Shown here in pieces: positions 14,162 to 22,999 of a DNA stretch of 33,466 bases (positions are counted from its first letter, which is position 1; every line of letters starts with the position of its first letter). The DNA is from Promethearchaeota archaeon. GTDB lineage: Archaea; Asgardarchaeota; Lokiarchaeia; Sigynarchaeales; SOKP01. Where the stretch lies: the NCBI GenBank assembly GCA_030620005.1, contig JAUXAJ010000020.1, forward strand, positions 1 to 33,466. Reading direction: 5' to 3'. The position numbers and the translations under genes were made by a program. A model generated the notes under the pieces. That model was not told the origin of the DNA. It searched no databases and saw nothing but the letters and a program-made list of their open reading frames with translations.

Positions 14162-16246
14162 TTGGACGACGGCTCGAATAAAGACTTCAAGTTGTGGCCC
14201 TATTTCAATTACCTATTATACACCATGACGCTTGAAAGCGTGAACGAGACATGTGATACTTACCCGGCTTGGCCATACTCGCCTGTCCCACATTTAGCAG
14301 AGCAAATAATAATATTTATCTTTGTAGTCTTTTTAGCTGCTCTTGCCTATTCAATGTACAAGGTTCAAAAAAAAAAATCATCGACGGCAATGGACCAAAC
14401 AACAATAGAATTGATTAAACGAGAGGTCGAAGAAGAAGAGCGCGAGCGATTAGAAGAAGCTAAAGAACTTCAAAAAAAAGTGGATGAAGGAGTGGACTTA
14501 TCAGACGACTGGGAAGTAATAGGAATTCATCGTCAATTAGGAGGTTTCCTTTACACATTATTCATTTCACTCTTCTTAATACTCCCCCAACTAATTATAT
14601 CTAGCTTTATATTGCCCCAAATCATTCAACCCTACCCTCAGGCTGCTGGAATGTACAATTTTGCGTTTAATTTGTTTGCAATCGCTTGGCTCGTGTTTGA
14701 TATGGGGACTTCCTTTGCGTTAGCGAAATATTTTGCTCAATACAGGGTAAAAGATCCAGAAAAAGCCATCCATTACATACAAATCTTTGTATGGTGGCAA
14801 CTCTTTACGGGACTGGTACAAATCACAATTTTCGCTTTTATTGGTTCTCTGGTCTTTCCATATACAGGTTTAGCACACATGAGCTGGGTCTTCATAACAT
14901 ATTCTTTGATACAATACCCAGGATTCTTTTTGGTATTCATGTACACCTTCCAAGGAATGCAAAAAGCCGATAAATATTTGATTGCTTACGTTTGTTTTGA
15001 GGCAGTGTTTTTGCTTATTGGACAAATTGTATTCTGTGCAATAGGGCGTATGATAGGCGCCGCATTCCCAGTTATTGGTGAAGCCTTAGGAGCCGGAATT
15101 GGATATTCTATAGCACGTCTCTTTGACCATTGGATCTCATTTTTCTACACAATGAGAATGTTTAAAAAAATGGGTTACTCTACAAAGACTGTATTTCGCA
15201 TTGATTTCACAAAAGAAGAATTTAAAGAAGCCATGTCATACGGTTGGAAAATGGCGTTTGGAAGTTCTTTCGTCCAAATAGGGTGGTTCATACAAGTATT
15301 AATCACGAGCGCGTTTATCGCAAATTATACAAACGAATTAGGTTATTATAACTTGGCAGCCAATATTGCTGCGTTAATTCAACTGATTGCTTTATATGGA
15401 AGTTCTTTAGTAGGTGCGTTTAGTGAATCTCATTCCCACGATAAGAAAGTCTTAACAAAACTGTACATATATCAAGGCTTTAGATGGGCAAATTATTTCG
15501 GTTATTTTTTGGTTTCAGTACTGTTCGCAATAGGCGCGAAATTTATCATAGGAGCAGCAGGAGAAGAATACGGGACTCCAGCGCTGAAATTCTTGGTTCC
15601 ATTACTCATATTTCATACACTTGGTATATATTCGTGGTTGGTAGACGCAATATTCGTAGGAACGGGACATACAGGCCTGGCAGCTAAAGTTTGGATTATT
15701 GAACAAACTGTAAGATCTGTTTTAATGATCATTTTCGTGATTTGGTTAAGGAACTATGTAGCGGTAATACTTGCGTACATACCAGCCGTGCTCATAAAAG
15801 GAATTATCTCGTGGATCCTAGTTCGCTATAAAATAACAGATTATAAGCTCTATCCCTTTAAAACGTTCGTAACGCCAGCTCTCGCTGCGATTGTTAATGG
15901 TATAGTCTTATTCTTTATTGGAGAACTGATTTGGGCCGTCCCAATGGGTGACAAAATAGTTAATACAATGATCATATTCTTAGTTGGGATATTCGTTTTC
16001 ATATATTTCTTCTCATTTATAGAAGGATTCTTTGGTGGATACGATGAAAATACACTCAAAGAATTCGAAAGGGCAACGATTTTAGTAAAAGGTCGTATCG
16101 GAAAACTGCCAAAATTGCTATATAAATCTGCTCGGGCCGGAAGTAAGATAAGTCCGTTCTATAACAAGTTTAAAATCGATATTTACGAAGTTGCAATGAA
16201 AGAAGCGTACGATTTAACATTGGAGAAGCGTCAATTAGTAATTTAA
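14162..16246 (+). CDS. MOP-superfamily polysaccharide flippase-like membrane protein (continues from 13490 through a TGA)
   Basis: About 694 residues follow in the same frame as the upstream domain. The first 40 complete that domain, a transmembrane helix follows (EQIIIFIFVVFLAALAYSM), then a charged coiled-coil (about 75-120) in the cytoplasm, then about 14 membrane helices (from GGFLYTLFISLFLILPQ to about residue 625) with the layout of Wzx/MurJ-type lipid-linked polymer flippases, and a basic C-terminal tail. It would move lipid-linked sugars or similar lipids across the membrane. There is no ribosome-binding site or ATG near its first residue, which supports readthrough or a broken gene rather than a separate cistron. 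Family at the level of MOP flippase is fairly sure; substrate unknown. Confidence 0.75.
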   Translation: MDDGSNKDFKLWPYFNYLLYTMTLESVNETCDTYPAWPYSPVPHLAEQIIIFIFVVFLAALAYSMYKVQKKKSSTAMDQTTIELIKREVEEEERERLEEAKELQKKVDEGVDLSDDWEVIGIHRQLGGFLYTLFISLFLILPQLIISSFILPQIIQPYPQAAGMYNFAFNLFAIAWLVFDMGTSFALAKYFAQYRVKDPEKAIHYIQIFVWWQLFTGLVQITIFAFIGSLVFPYTGLAHMSWVFITYSLIQYPGFFLVFMYTFQGMQKADKYLIAYVCFEAVFLLIGQIVFCAIGRMIGAAFPVIGEALGAGIGYSIARLFDHWISFFYTMRMFKKMGYSTKTVFRIDFTKEEFKEAMSYGWKMAFGSSFVQIGWFIQVLITSAFIANYTNELGYYNLAANIAALIQLIALYGSSLVGAFSESHSHDKKVLTKLYIYQGFRWANYFGYFLVSVLFAIGAKFIIGAAGEEYGTPALKFLVPLLIFHTLGIYSWLVDAIFVGTGHTGLAAKVWIIEQTVRSVLMIIFVIWLRNYVAVILAYIPAVLIKGIISWILVRYKITDYKLYPFKTFVTPALAAIVNGIVLFFIGELIWAVPMGDKIVNTMIIFLVGIFVFIYFFSFIEGFFGGYDENTLKEFERATILVKGRIGKLPKLLYKSARAGSKISPFYNKFKIDIYEVAMKEAYDLTLEKRQLVI

Positions 16247-16261
16247 TTCTTAAATAAAATC

Positions 16262-16271
16262 TTTTTTTTTT
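16262..16271 (+). terminator. Poly-T terminator after the flippase gene
   Basis: Ten consecutive T residues lie 15 bases after the TAA stop of the flippase gene. Archaeal RNA polymerase terminates at such U-tracts without a hairpin. Confidence 0.55.
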
Positions 16272-16511
16272 AATTTAAAATTTTGATATAAGACTATTTA
16301 GAATGCTTGGCAGAAATTCAAATATTCTTTCCAGATTTATTCGATTTACCCAGTACTTGGAGCGAAACCTTGGATATTACGCCTTGGATTTAAAAAAATG
16401 AACTCGTAATTATTAGTTAGCAAATAAATACAATTTATTTCTATTAAAAATTAATTGCTTTATAATAGTTAATTCGGTAAATAATAATAAAAGATAACGA
16501 AACATTCTACC

Positions 16512-19418
16512 ATGCCTTTAGATGACATTAACGTTAAAAGTCTTACCCCGATGATGAAGCATTGGTACGCGGTTAAAAAAACTTACCCTGAACATTTACT
16601 AGCTTATCGAATGGGAGACTTTTTCGAATTTTTTTACGACGATGCCGAAAAAGTGTCAAGATTATTAGGAATAACGCTTACTAAGAGAAAAATTGGAAAC
16701 GACACGTATCCTTTGGCAGGAATCCCTCACCACGCTAGAAAGTATCTTTTTAACTTAATAAAAATGGGACAAACAGTTGTCATTGTTGAACAATTAGAGG
16801 ACCCTTCAACAGTGAAGGGGAGGATCGTAAAGCGTGGCGTTGTTCGCATACTTTCGCCCGGGACCGTTGTTGAATCAGACATGTTAAAATCTAACGAAAA
16901 TAATTACATTGCTTCCATGGTGAAAGTTAAAAGCGGCTATGGAATTGCGTTTGCGGATTTGTCTACTGGTGAGTTCTTAACTACTGAATTTTCAACAAAA
17001 GAAAAAGATCCCCTTGAGAAATTACTGAGCGTTTTTTCCCAATACGACCCGGTGGAATTAATCATTCCGTCAGAACTTAAAAAAGACGAGAAACTCTTCT
17101 TGCATCTAACAGATTTAACAAAAGCCACTATAAAAACGCACAACGATTACATGTTTAACTATGATGAGGCGCATTCTCTAATTAAACGCCAATTTAATCT
17201 TTCAAATTTAGAAGGCTTTGGATTGGAAGGTTTAAAAGCGGCAATTCAAGCTGCGGGTGGACTTCTTGCCTTTTTGAAGGAAACTCAAAGAGATGTAATT
17301 CCAAATATCTTTAAAATAAATCTAATCCAAACAAAAGAGACCTTGCATTTGGATTATGTGACTCAAAGAAATCTCGAATTAATCACATCTCTATGGGAAA
17401 GAGGTAAAGATACTACATTATATTCGGTGTTTAATCAAACACACACGCCGATGGGTGCCCGTTTGTTAAAAAAGATAATTCTACAACCGCTAATAGATAT
17501 AAAAGAAATTAACCGAAGGCTAGACATAGTTCAAAAGTTTAAGGACGATATTTTTTTAAGATCGGACTTGAGAGAAGAACTGAAAGTCGTTGGGGACCTT
17601 GAGAGGTTTATAAATCGCGTTAATTATTCCGCCCGGACAAACGCTCGGGATTTATTAAGCGTAAAAAATTCTTTAAGTAGAATCCCAAAGATTAGAGCAT
17701 TATTAGAAAGGGCTAAAATTCCAGAGATTTCAACGTTTTTGAGCGAAATCAACGATTTTAACGATATAAGAAGTTTAATAGAAGTTTCAATAAAAGAAGA
17801 CCCTCCTACAAATGTCAAAGACGGAAACATCATTAAGGTTGGATTCAACGAAAAGGTCGACGAACTAAGAGATATTCTAAACAACGGAAAAAAATATGTT
17901 TTGGAATACGAAGAACGACAGAAAAAAAGATGGAACTTAAACACGGGTTTGAAAGTTAGACACAACAACATTCTCGGCTATTACATTGAAATAACTTTTA
18001 ATACGCTCAAAACCGTAAAAATACCGGGTGAATATGTTGAACGCCAAACTCTTAAAAACGCAAGAAGGTATACGACAACAGAATTGAAACAATTAGAAGA
18101 AAAAATAATCGCTGCTGAAGAGCAAATAAACGACTTGGAATACGAAATTTTCAGCACGATCAGGGAGAGAGTTGTAAAATTAACATTAAACATTATAGAA
18201 ACCGGTAAAAACATCGCAATGATAGATGTGTTGGCGTGTTTCGCTGAAATTGCAGAAAAATACAATTATTGTCGACCGATAATCAATAACGATAAAAAAA
18301 TCATAATTAAAGACGGCAGGCATCCTGTAATTGAACAAATTAACATTACAGAGAAATTCATTCCAAACGATTGTTACTTGGACAATAAAAGTCAACAAGT
18401 ATTAATCATTACCGGACCGAATATGGCTGGAAAAAGTACTTTCTTGCGCCAAATTGCCTTAATATGCTTGATCGCACAAATGGGATGCTTCATTCCGGCA
18501 GAATCGGCGACTATTGGAGTAATTGACCAAATTTTCACTCGTATAGGTGCATCCGATGATTTAGCGAGAAAATTAAGCACATTTATGATTGAAATGACTG
18601 AAACAGCCAAGATCTTGAATTACGCAACATCTAACAGTCTCATAATAATAGACGAGTTAGGTAGAGGCACTAGTACCAGTGATGGGCAAAGTATAGCGAT
18701 GGCAACGCTAGAAAAGCTTCACGAGCTTAATGTTAAAACTCTATTTAGCACCCATTACCACCAATTAACTGAAATCCAACTACCAAGAGTAAAAAATTAT
18801 CACTTGGACATCATTGAAAACGACGATGGAAGCATTAATTTTGTGAGGAAACTTAATCCTGGAAGCACGGATAAATCATATGGAATTCATATGGCGAAAT
18901 TGGCGGGGATTTCCGAAGATGTCATAATAAGAGCGTTCGAGATATTAGAACAAATAGAAAAAAAGGACCCGTTCAAAGCAACTGTAATGGAAAATGGAAA
19001 TGGCCCTCCATCCGGCAAATATCACGATGCATTGATCGAAAAAAAGAAAGAACAGCTGAAAAGATTAAGTCTTGAACTGCAATCAAAACGAGAAGAGATT
19101 TATGATTGCGAGGAAAAATTAAGCGAGAAAGAGAATGAATTAAAGAAACAAGGCTTAAAATTAGATGATTTAAAAAAACAGATGAAAAATGTAAAAAGTC
19201 AAGACACACTAGTTAAAAAAACTCCTACTAAAAGCCAAAAAGAGAAGATATACGTTCAAACTTCCTTTTTCAGGCCCATTGTTAAGACTGAAAAGGTGAT
19301 AGACGACGATATTAAAGAACTGGTAAAGATGATAAAAGAATTTGATGTAAATTCCATTACTCCACTAGAAGCAATGAAAAAACTCATGGAACTACAGGAA
19401 AAATTTAACAAAACCTAA
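16512..19418 (+). CDS. mutS: DNA mismatch repair protein MutS (MutS1 type)
   Basis: The 968-residue protein has the complete MutS1 layout. The mismatch-recognition Phe-x-Glu is F37-F38-E39 in MGDFFEFFYDDA, the core and lever domains follow, and the ATPase has Walker A GPNMAGKST (635-643), the signature loop IGASDDLARKLSTFMIEMTET, and Walker B IIIDELGRGTSTSDG (D714, E715), then STHYHQL. The C-terminus contains a long charged coil (about 850-905) and ends with FDVNSITPLEAMKKLMEL, the conserved MutS tail. It recognises mismatches and loops in DNA and recruits MutL, encoded 7.5 kb downstream on the same strand. At 968 residues it is longer than bacterial MutS (about 850), mainly through the coil. 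ATG start; own promoter region in the 265 bp before it. Confidence 0.97.
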   Translation: MPLDDINVKSLTPMMKHWYAVKKTYPEHLLAYRMGDFFEFFYDDAEKVSRLLGITLTKRKIGNDTYPLAGIPHHARKYLFNLIKMGQTVVIVEQLEDPSTVKGRIVKRGVVRILSPGTVVESDMLKSNENNYIASMVKVKSGYGIAFADLSTGEFLTTEFSTKEKDPLEKLLSVFSQYDPVELIIPSELKKDEKLFLHLTDLTKATIKTHNDYMFNYDEAHSLIKRQFNLSNLEGFGLEGLKAAIQAAGGLLAFLKETQRDVIPNIFKINLIQTKETLHLDYVTQRNLELITSLWERGKDTTLYSVFNQTHTPMGARLLKKIILQPLIDIKEINRRLDIVQKFKDDIFLRSDLREELKVVGDLERFINRVNYSARTNARDLLSVKNSLSRIPKIRALLERAKIPEISTFLSEINDFNDIRSLIEVSIKEDPPTNVKDGNIIKVGFNEKVDELRDILNNGKKYVLEYEERQKKRWNLNTGLKVRHNNILGYYIEITFNTLKTVKIPGEYVERQTLKNARRYTTTELKQLEEKIIAAEEQINDLEYEIFSTIRERVVKLTLNIIETGKNIAMIDVLACFAEIAEKYNYCRPIINNDKKIIIKDGRHPVIEQINITEKFIPNDCYLDNKSQQVLIITGPNMAGKSTFLRQIALICLIAQMGCFIPAESATIGVIDQIFTRIGASDDLARKLSTFMIEMTETAKILNYATSNSLIIIDELGRGTSTSDGQSIAMATLEKLHELNVKTLFSTHYHQLTEIQLPRVKNYHLDIIENDDGSINFVRKLNPGSTDKSYGIHMAKLAGISEDVIIRAFEILEQIEKKDPFKATVMENGNGPPSGKYHDALIEKKKEQLKRLSLELQSKREEIYDCEEKLSEKENELKKQGLKLDDLKKQMKNVKSQDTLVKKTPTKSQKEKIYVQTSFFRPIVKTEKVIDDDIKELVKMIKEFDVNSITPLEAMKKLMELQEKFNKT

Positions 19419-19444
19419 TCTTGGTCTTATTATTCAGTTTTCTA

Positions 19445-19452
19445 TTTTTTTT
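19445..19452 (+). terminator. Poly-T terminator after mutS
   Basis: Eight T residues lie 26 bases after the mutS stop, in the 246-bp gap before the flavoprotein gene; a typical archaeal U-tract terminator. The rest of that gap shows no gene. Confidence 0.45.
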
Positions 19453-19664
19453 ATATCGATCAATTTTCTTAATTTACATTCTATAATGTTTTCAAGACTG
19501 CTACTCTAAAATAAAAAAAAACAATGTGGAAAACTAACAGAAATGTCAGACAACTTTTTTGCTTTTTTTATTTTGTTCTTTGCTATTAAGTCTAACTAAT
19601 GAAAAACAATATTTACAGTAACATACTCCTATTAATAAAATCGTGAATTGTTATCCTAAATATC

Positions 19665-20804
19665 ATGGAAAAATACGATGTTGTCATTGTAGGTGGCTCA
19701 ATTGCAGGTTCTGTAGCTGCTCGTTTCACGGCCAAAAAAGGTTTAAAAACTTTACTTGTTGAGAGCGCAATAACACCTCGAGATAAACCATGTAGTGCGA
19801 TTCAATTTAAATACTTTGAAAAGCTTGTGGGTAAAAAAATACCCCGTGAAAAACTTTGCTCAAATTCATTGAATAAGCTTTACATGGAACGCCCGGACGG
19901 TAAAGCATTCAGAGTTTCGTTTAATATACTCAACTTTACGAGAGATGTGTTCGATAGCTGGTTAAATTCACTGGCTGTCGAAGCGGGAGCTGAATTTCGA
20001 GATGGCGTGAGATGCATGAGTTTTGAACCCATAGAAAGCGGTTTCATAGTAACGCTTCGCCCTAAGCGCATGGAAAACGAGAAAGTTGAAGCATTATACC
20101 TCATAGCCGCTGATGGATTATCTTCTTCCATTCGTAAGAAGATTAGGCCTCAAGATTTTGCTCAAAAACCGTTAGCGCCTACCATTAACTATTACATTAA
20201 AGGAGATGGAGATGGCAATTTGGACCCAAACACTTTATATCAATTCTGGAACATGGATTTCAACAACTTAATGTTTGCTTGGGCGTATAAAAAAAACGAT
20301 TTATGGGTCGTTGGTACGGGTCATACGGACAGTGTTATTGAACGCTGCGATTCGTTATTTGAATACATCAAGAAAAAGTTTAATTTTAAGGGAGAAATCG
20401 TTAAGCGGGAGGGGTACGCTTCTAAGTTCCGTTTAGACGCCCCTGATCACGTCTATTTAGGGAAGGGTAACTTGTTATTAATTGGAGACGCAGCGGGTTT
20501 GATTGATCTTTATAGAGGTTTGGGAATGGATGCAGCAGCCTTAAGCGGAAGGCATGCAGCAAGAGCAATCGTAAAAGCAAGGAGAAGTGGAACGCCTGCC
20601 ATTGGATATTACGAAAAAATCATGAAAAAGATGGTTCGTAGAATAGATAAAAACATAAAAAAACAATTGATTAATCTAAAGAACAACGAGGATTTACTTA
20701 ATCATCTTAAGAAAGGTTTTATAAAAACAGGCATTGCTACATTTTTCGCAAATGTTCTAAATAAGGTTTTACCCGTAAATAAAAAAATATTGTTGCCACT
20801 TTAA
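19665..20804 (+). CDS. Geranylgeranyl reductase-family FAD oxidoreductase
   Basis: The 379-residue protein is a flavin-dependent reductase/monooxygenase of the geranylgeranyl reductase family. The dinucleotide fold opens VVIVGGSIAGSVAAR (6-20), the acidic ribose ligand is E34 in LLVESA, then a substrate-gate segment DKPCSAIQ, LIAADGLSSSIRK, and the FAD motif LLIGDAAGLIDLYRGLGMDAA (D275). In archaea such enzymes saturate the isoprenoid chains of membrane lipids, but the family also includes other hydroxylases and halogenases. The family PCGG site is PCSA here, so the lipid role is not certain. The C-terminal 70 residues are basic and end in a hydrophobic segment, suggesting membrane contact. 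Confidence 0.82.
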   Translation: MEKYDVVIVGGSIAGSVAARFTAKKGLKTLLVESAITPRDKPCSAIQFKYFEKLVGKKIPREKLCSNSLNKLYMERPDGKAFRVSFNILNFTRDVFDSWLNSLAVEAGAEFRDGVRCMSFEPIESGFIVTLRPKRMENEKVEALYLIAADGLSSSIRKKIRPQDFAQKPLAPTINYYIKGDGDGNLDPNTLYQFWNMDFNNLMFAWAYKKNDLWVVGTGHTDSVIERCDSLFEYIKKKFNFKGEIVKREGYASKFRLDAPDHVYLGKGNLLLIGDAAGLIDLYRGLGMDAAALSGRHAARAIVKARRSGTPAIGYYEKIMKKMVRRIDKNIKKQLINLKNNEDLLNHLKKGFIKTGIATFFANVLNKVLPVNKKILLPL

Positions 20805-20913
20805 GACTCGCTTGATAAATGTATTTATTCTTTTTTACTTTAATTATAATTAAAATCCTATTGGATTAGTTATTCTCAAGTTTTATTTAAATTGATTAGG
20901 AATGTGAAGTTCT

Positions 20914-21093
20914 ATGTCGTTTTTCGTGTTGGGTAAATTAAAATCGAGACTAATAAAAGCATGCGATTGGCTTGCCGATATTGCGATAAAAAGAGAAGAT
21001 GTTTTAATTAACGAGAAAAATCCAAAAAATCTTGAACAATCTTGTTGGAAAGGCGCCATTAAAAACGAATATATCGTGGCCAAGAAGGAGTGA
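20914..21093 (+). CDS. N-terminal part of a six-hairpin glycosidase-like gene (ends at in-frame TGA)
   Basis: ATG 20914 opens 59 codons, preceded by AGGAATGTGAAG as a weak ribosome-binding site, and ends at TGA 21091-21093. The next codons, in the same frame, are QFYGPVWHSGQALKSLVLA and lead straight into the larger frame called at 21142. Without the TGA this is one 408-residue protein in which codon 60 is the TGA. The N-terminal piece is helical with WKGAIKNEY near its end, which fits the first hairpin of an (alpha/alpha)6 barrel. Trp would fit at codon 60 (KKE-W-QFYGPVWH). Confidence 0.6.
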   Translation: MSFFVLGKLKSRLIKACDWLADIAIKREDVLINEKNPKNLEQSCWKGAIKNEYIVAKKE

Positions 21094-21141
21094 CAATTCT
21101 ATGGACCCGTATGGCATTCGGGTCAAGCGCTTAAATCACTT

Positions 21142-22140
21142 GTGTTAGCTAGTGAATTGGATTTTATCGATGACAAGAAAAAATATATTAACACGGCTAA
21201 AAAAATCGCCAATTTTATCGTTAATAATCAGATTTGGGACGATAAAGACCCAAACCACGGTTTAATTCTGGCATTTGAGGACATCCCAGGAATTATAACG
21301 ACTTCTGGAATATTTGAAGCCATTGATGGTTTGTTTTTATTATCGGATCAAATTAATGACGACTTTTACAAGAAGAGAGCTTTAGAAGCGTTAAATTTTT
21401 GTAAAAATAAATTATACGTGAAAGGGAAAGGATTATTTTACGACGCCTACGACCACAAAAAGAGGGAAGTCTCTAACCCCTACCAGCGCGACAAGTCGAT
21501 TGAACTTGCTGGTAGGCCCTTAATAGACGATTCAGTTTATCTTACAGCTTGGAAATTGACGGGTAAGGAAGAATTCCAATCAATATTTTGGGAAATGTGT
21601 GAAAAATTGATTCAAGACGAAAATCCACCAGGCAATTGGATTAAATATTTTCCTTGCAATCCTAAAGTGGGTTATATACATCCACGACACGCTTTTTGGT
21701 GGGGGCGTCCCTTTATACGGGCATATAATGAGTCCGGAGATCCTTCATTCTTGAAAGTTGCGAAAAGAGCGGGGGATTGGTACAAAAAAGCCATTCGTAG
21801 AGACGGAGGAATATTTAGAAATACATATACCGACTTTAGCACTGAAAGTTTTGGACATGCAACATCCGGCGCGGCTTGTGCCGTCATTCTCTGGTTAGAA
21901 CTAAGGCAAGTAATAGGAACTAAAGAATACGATTCGTTAATTAGAAAAAGCCTAAGTTATTGCTTGAACATGCAATTTACTCGTCCTCAAGACGAAAATC
22001 TTATTGGCTGCGTTCTCGAAAAAATATTACCACCAAATAGTACGGACAGAAATCCTTACTTTATTCGGGATCTTGGCACCATATTCTTCATTCAAGCAGT
22101 CGTAAAATATTTAAAACAAAAAAAAAATGATTTTAAGTAA
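21142..22140 (+). CDS. Six-hairpin glycosidase-like protein, main part (continues from 20914 through a TGA)
   Basis: These 332 residues (numbered from the GTG at 21142; the open frame really begins at 21094) form repeated helix pairs, for example DKKKYINTAKKIANFIV, NDDFYKKRALEALNF, DPSFLKVAKRAGDWYKKA and ATSGAACAVILWLEL, as in (alpha/alpha)6-barrel glycosidases and epimerases. Conserved-looking pockets are RPLIDDSVYLTAW, HPRHAFWWGRPF and DGGIFRNT. A precise glycoside-hydrolase family cannot be named. Together with the 59 codons upstream it would be a full-length cytoplasmic enzyme, with no signal peptide. It is convergent with the 7-TM gene, with only 12 bp between stops. Confidence 0.68.
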   Translation: MLASELDFIDDKKKYINTAKKIANFIVNNQIWDDKDPNHGLILAFEDIPGIITTSGIFEAIDGLFLLSDQINDDFYKKRALEALNFCKNKLYVKGKGLFYDAYDHKKREVSNPYQRDKSIELAGRPLIDDSVYLTAWKLTGKEEFQSIFWEMCEKLIQDENPPGNWIKYFPCNPKVGYIHPRHAFWWGRPFIRAYNESGDPSFLKVAKRAGDWYKKAIRRDGGIFRNTYTDFSTESFGHATSGAACAVILWLELRQVIGTKEYDSLIRKSLSYCLNMQFTRPQDENLIGCVLEKILPPNSTDRNPYFIRDLGTIFFIQAVVKYLKQKKNDFK

Positions 22141-22152
22141 ATCTTTTAAAAA

Positions 22153-22863
22153 TTATTTTTGTAAGCCGAAATACATGAACCAAAAGCTAATTGAGTAGCC
22201 ACCTCTCACGAAAATTAACGCAATTCCAGGTTCTGTTAACGCTTCGAGTAACCCAAAAATGCAAAAGCAAAACGAACCAACCGATAATAGTAAAAAATTC
22301 TTTTTTAATTCACCTGTCGATTGAACGCTTTTATTTAAAAATCCAATTCCGAGAAATATTAGAACCGGTATTAATAAAGCAGCCATTAACATGCCTGCAA
22401 GTGTGCCAAAATTTATATTATAATCAATTAAAACGTCAGGATTCGCAGTGTCTTGTGGATGTACTATGTTAAAAGAATTCACAGGGTCTATAAAAATGAT
22501 TATCTCAAAAATAATACTTAAAACTATAAAAATGCAAACGATAAGTCGCTTCTTTTCCGGCACGAGAAGTTCAGCACCAATGTACATTGCGAATATAACG
22601 GTAGGAGCGTACCAAATATAGCTTAACAGAGCAACAATTCCATAAGGGGTATCCAAATTGTGGTTAAAAAAGATGACCATTAAGAAATCCAAGAAAACGC
22701 CTAAAAACATGAGTCCCGCAAGAATGTTTACTATACCCAGATAAACGAGGAGTTTCGCTTTTTCTTTTTTTGATTTATAGATAAAAAAAAATCCAAAAAT
22801 GATTCCAAAAATGATAACGCACGATGCGGTAATGCCATCAATCCAACCAGCAGTACTAAGCAT
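22153..22863 (-). CDS. Seven-transmembrane protein, unknown function
   Basis: The 236-residue protein has seven hydrophobic segments, at about 8-28, 38-66, 74-98, 105-124, 150-176, 188-208 and 214-234, with very short loops and few charges. KKEK and EKKR lie in loops after helices 1 and 3, placing those inside and the N-terminus outside. An acidic loop (about 125-148, FIDPVN...DTANPDVLIDY) faces outside. This topology recalls 7TM sensor modules fused to kinases in archaea, but no signalling domain follows. I do not recognise a family. ATG start at 22863; the promoter region is shared with the divergent glycyl-radical gene. Confidence 0.75.
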   Translation of the reverse strand: MLSTAGWIDGITASCVIIFGIIFGFFFIYKSKKEKAKLLVYLGIVNILAGLMFLGVFLDFLMVIFFNHNLDTPYGIVALLSYIWYAPTVIFAMYIGAELLVPEKKRLIVCIFIVLSIIFEIIIFIDPVNSFNIVHPQDTANPDVLIDYNINFGTLAGMLMAALLIPVLIFLGIGFLNKSVQSTGELKKNFLLLSVGSFCFCIFGLLEALTEPGIALIFVRGGYSISFWFMYFGLQK

Positions 22864-22999
22864 TTTAAAATCTCACCTAATAAATAAAATCAGTTTCATA
22901 TTTATTTTTTTAATTATATAATTTTTTAGAATATAATATTGTTTAAATTATTAAATATATCGATTTGAATTTCATATTAAAAAAGTGTTTTAAGGTATA

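Noticed and set aside
13362..16381. 13-bp direct repeat CTTGGATATTACG at 13362-13374 and 16369-16381, flanking the flippase gene
   Set aside because: Several 13-bp matches are expected by chance in 33 kb of AT-rich DNA, and no terminal structure supports a mobile unit.
16303..16401. 32-codon frame after the flippase gene, ending NLGYYALDLKK
   Set aside because: It looks somewhat protein-like and shares LGYY with a frame at 13356-13433, but there is no ribosome-binding site, family match or neighbour logic; may be a relic, not called.
14156..21093. Selenocysteine as the reading of the two in-frame TGAs
   Set aside because: Neither protein family is a known selenoprotein, Cys does not fit the contexts, and there is no SECIS-like hairpin in the short 3' gaps; Trp-like readthrough, mutation or error fit better.
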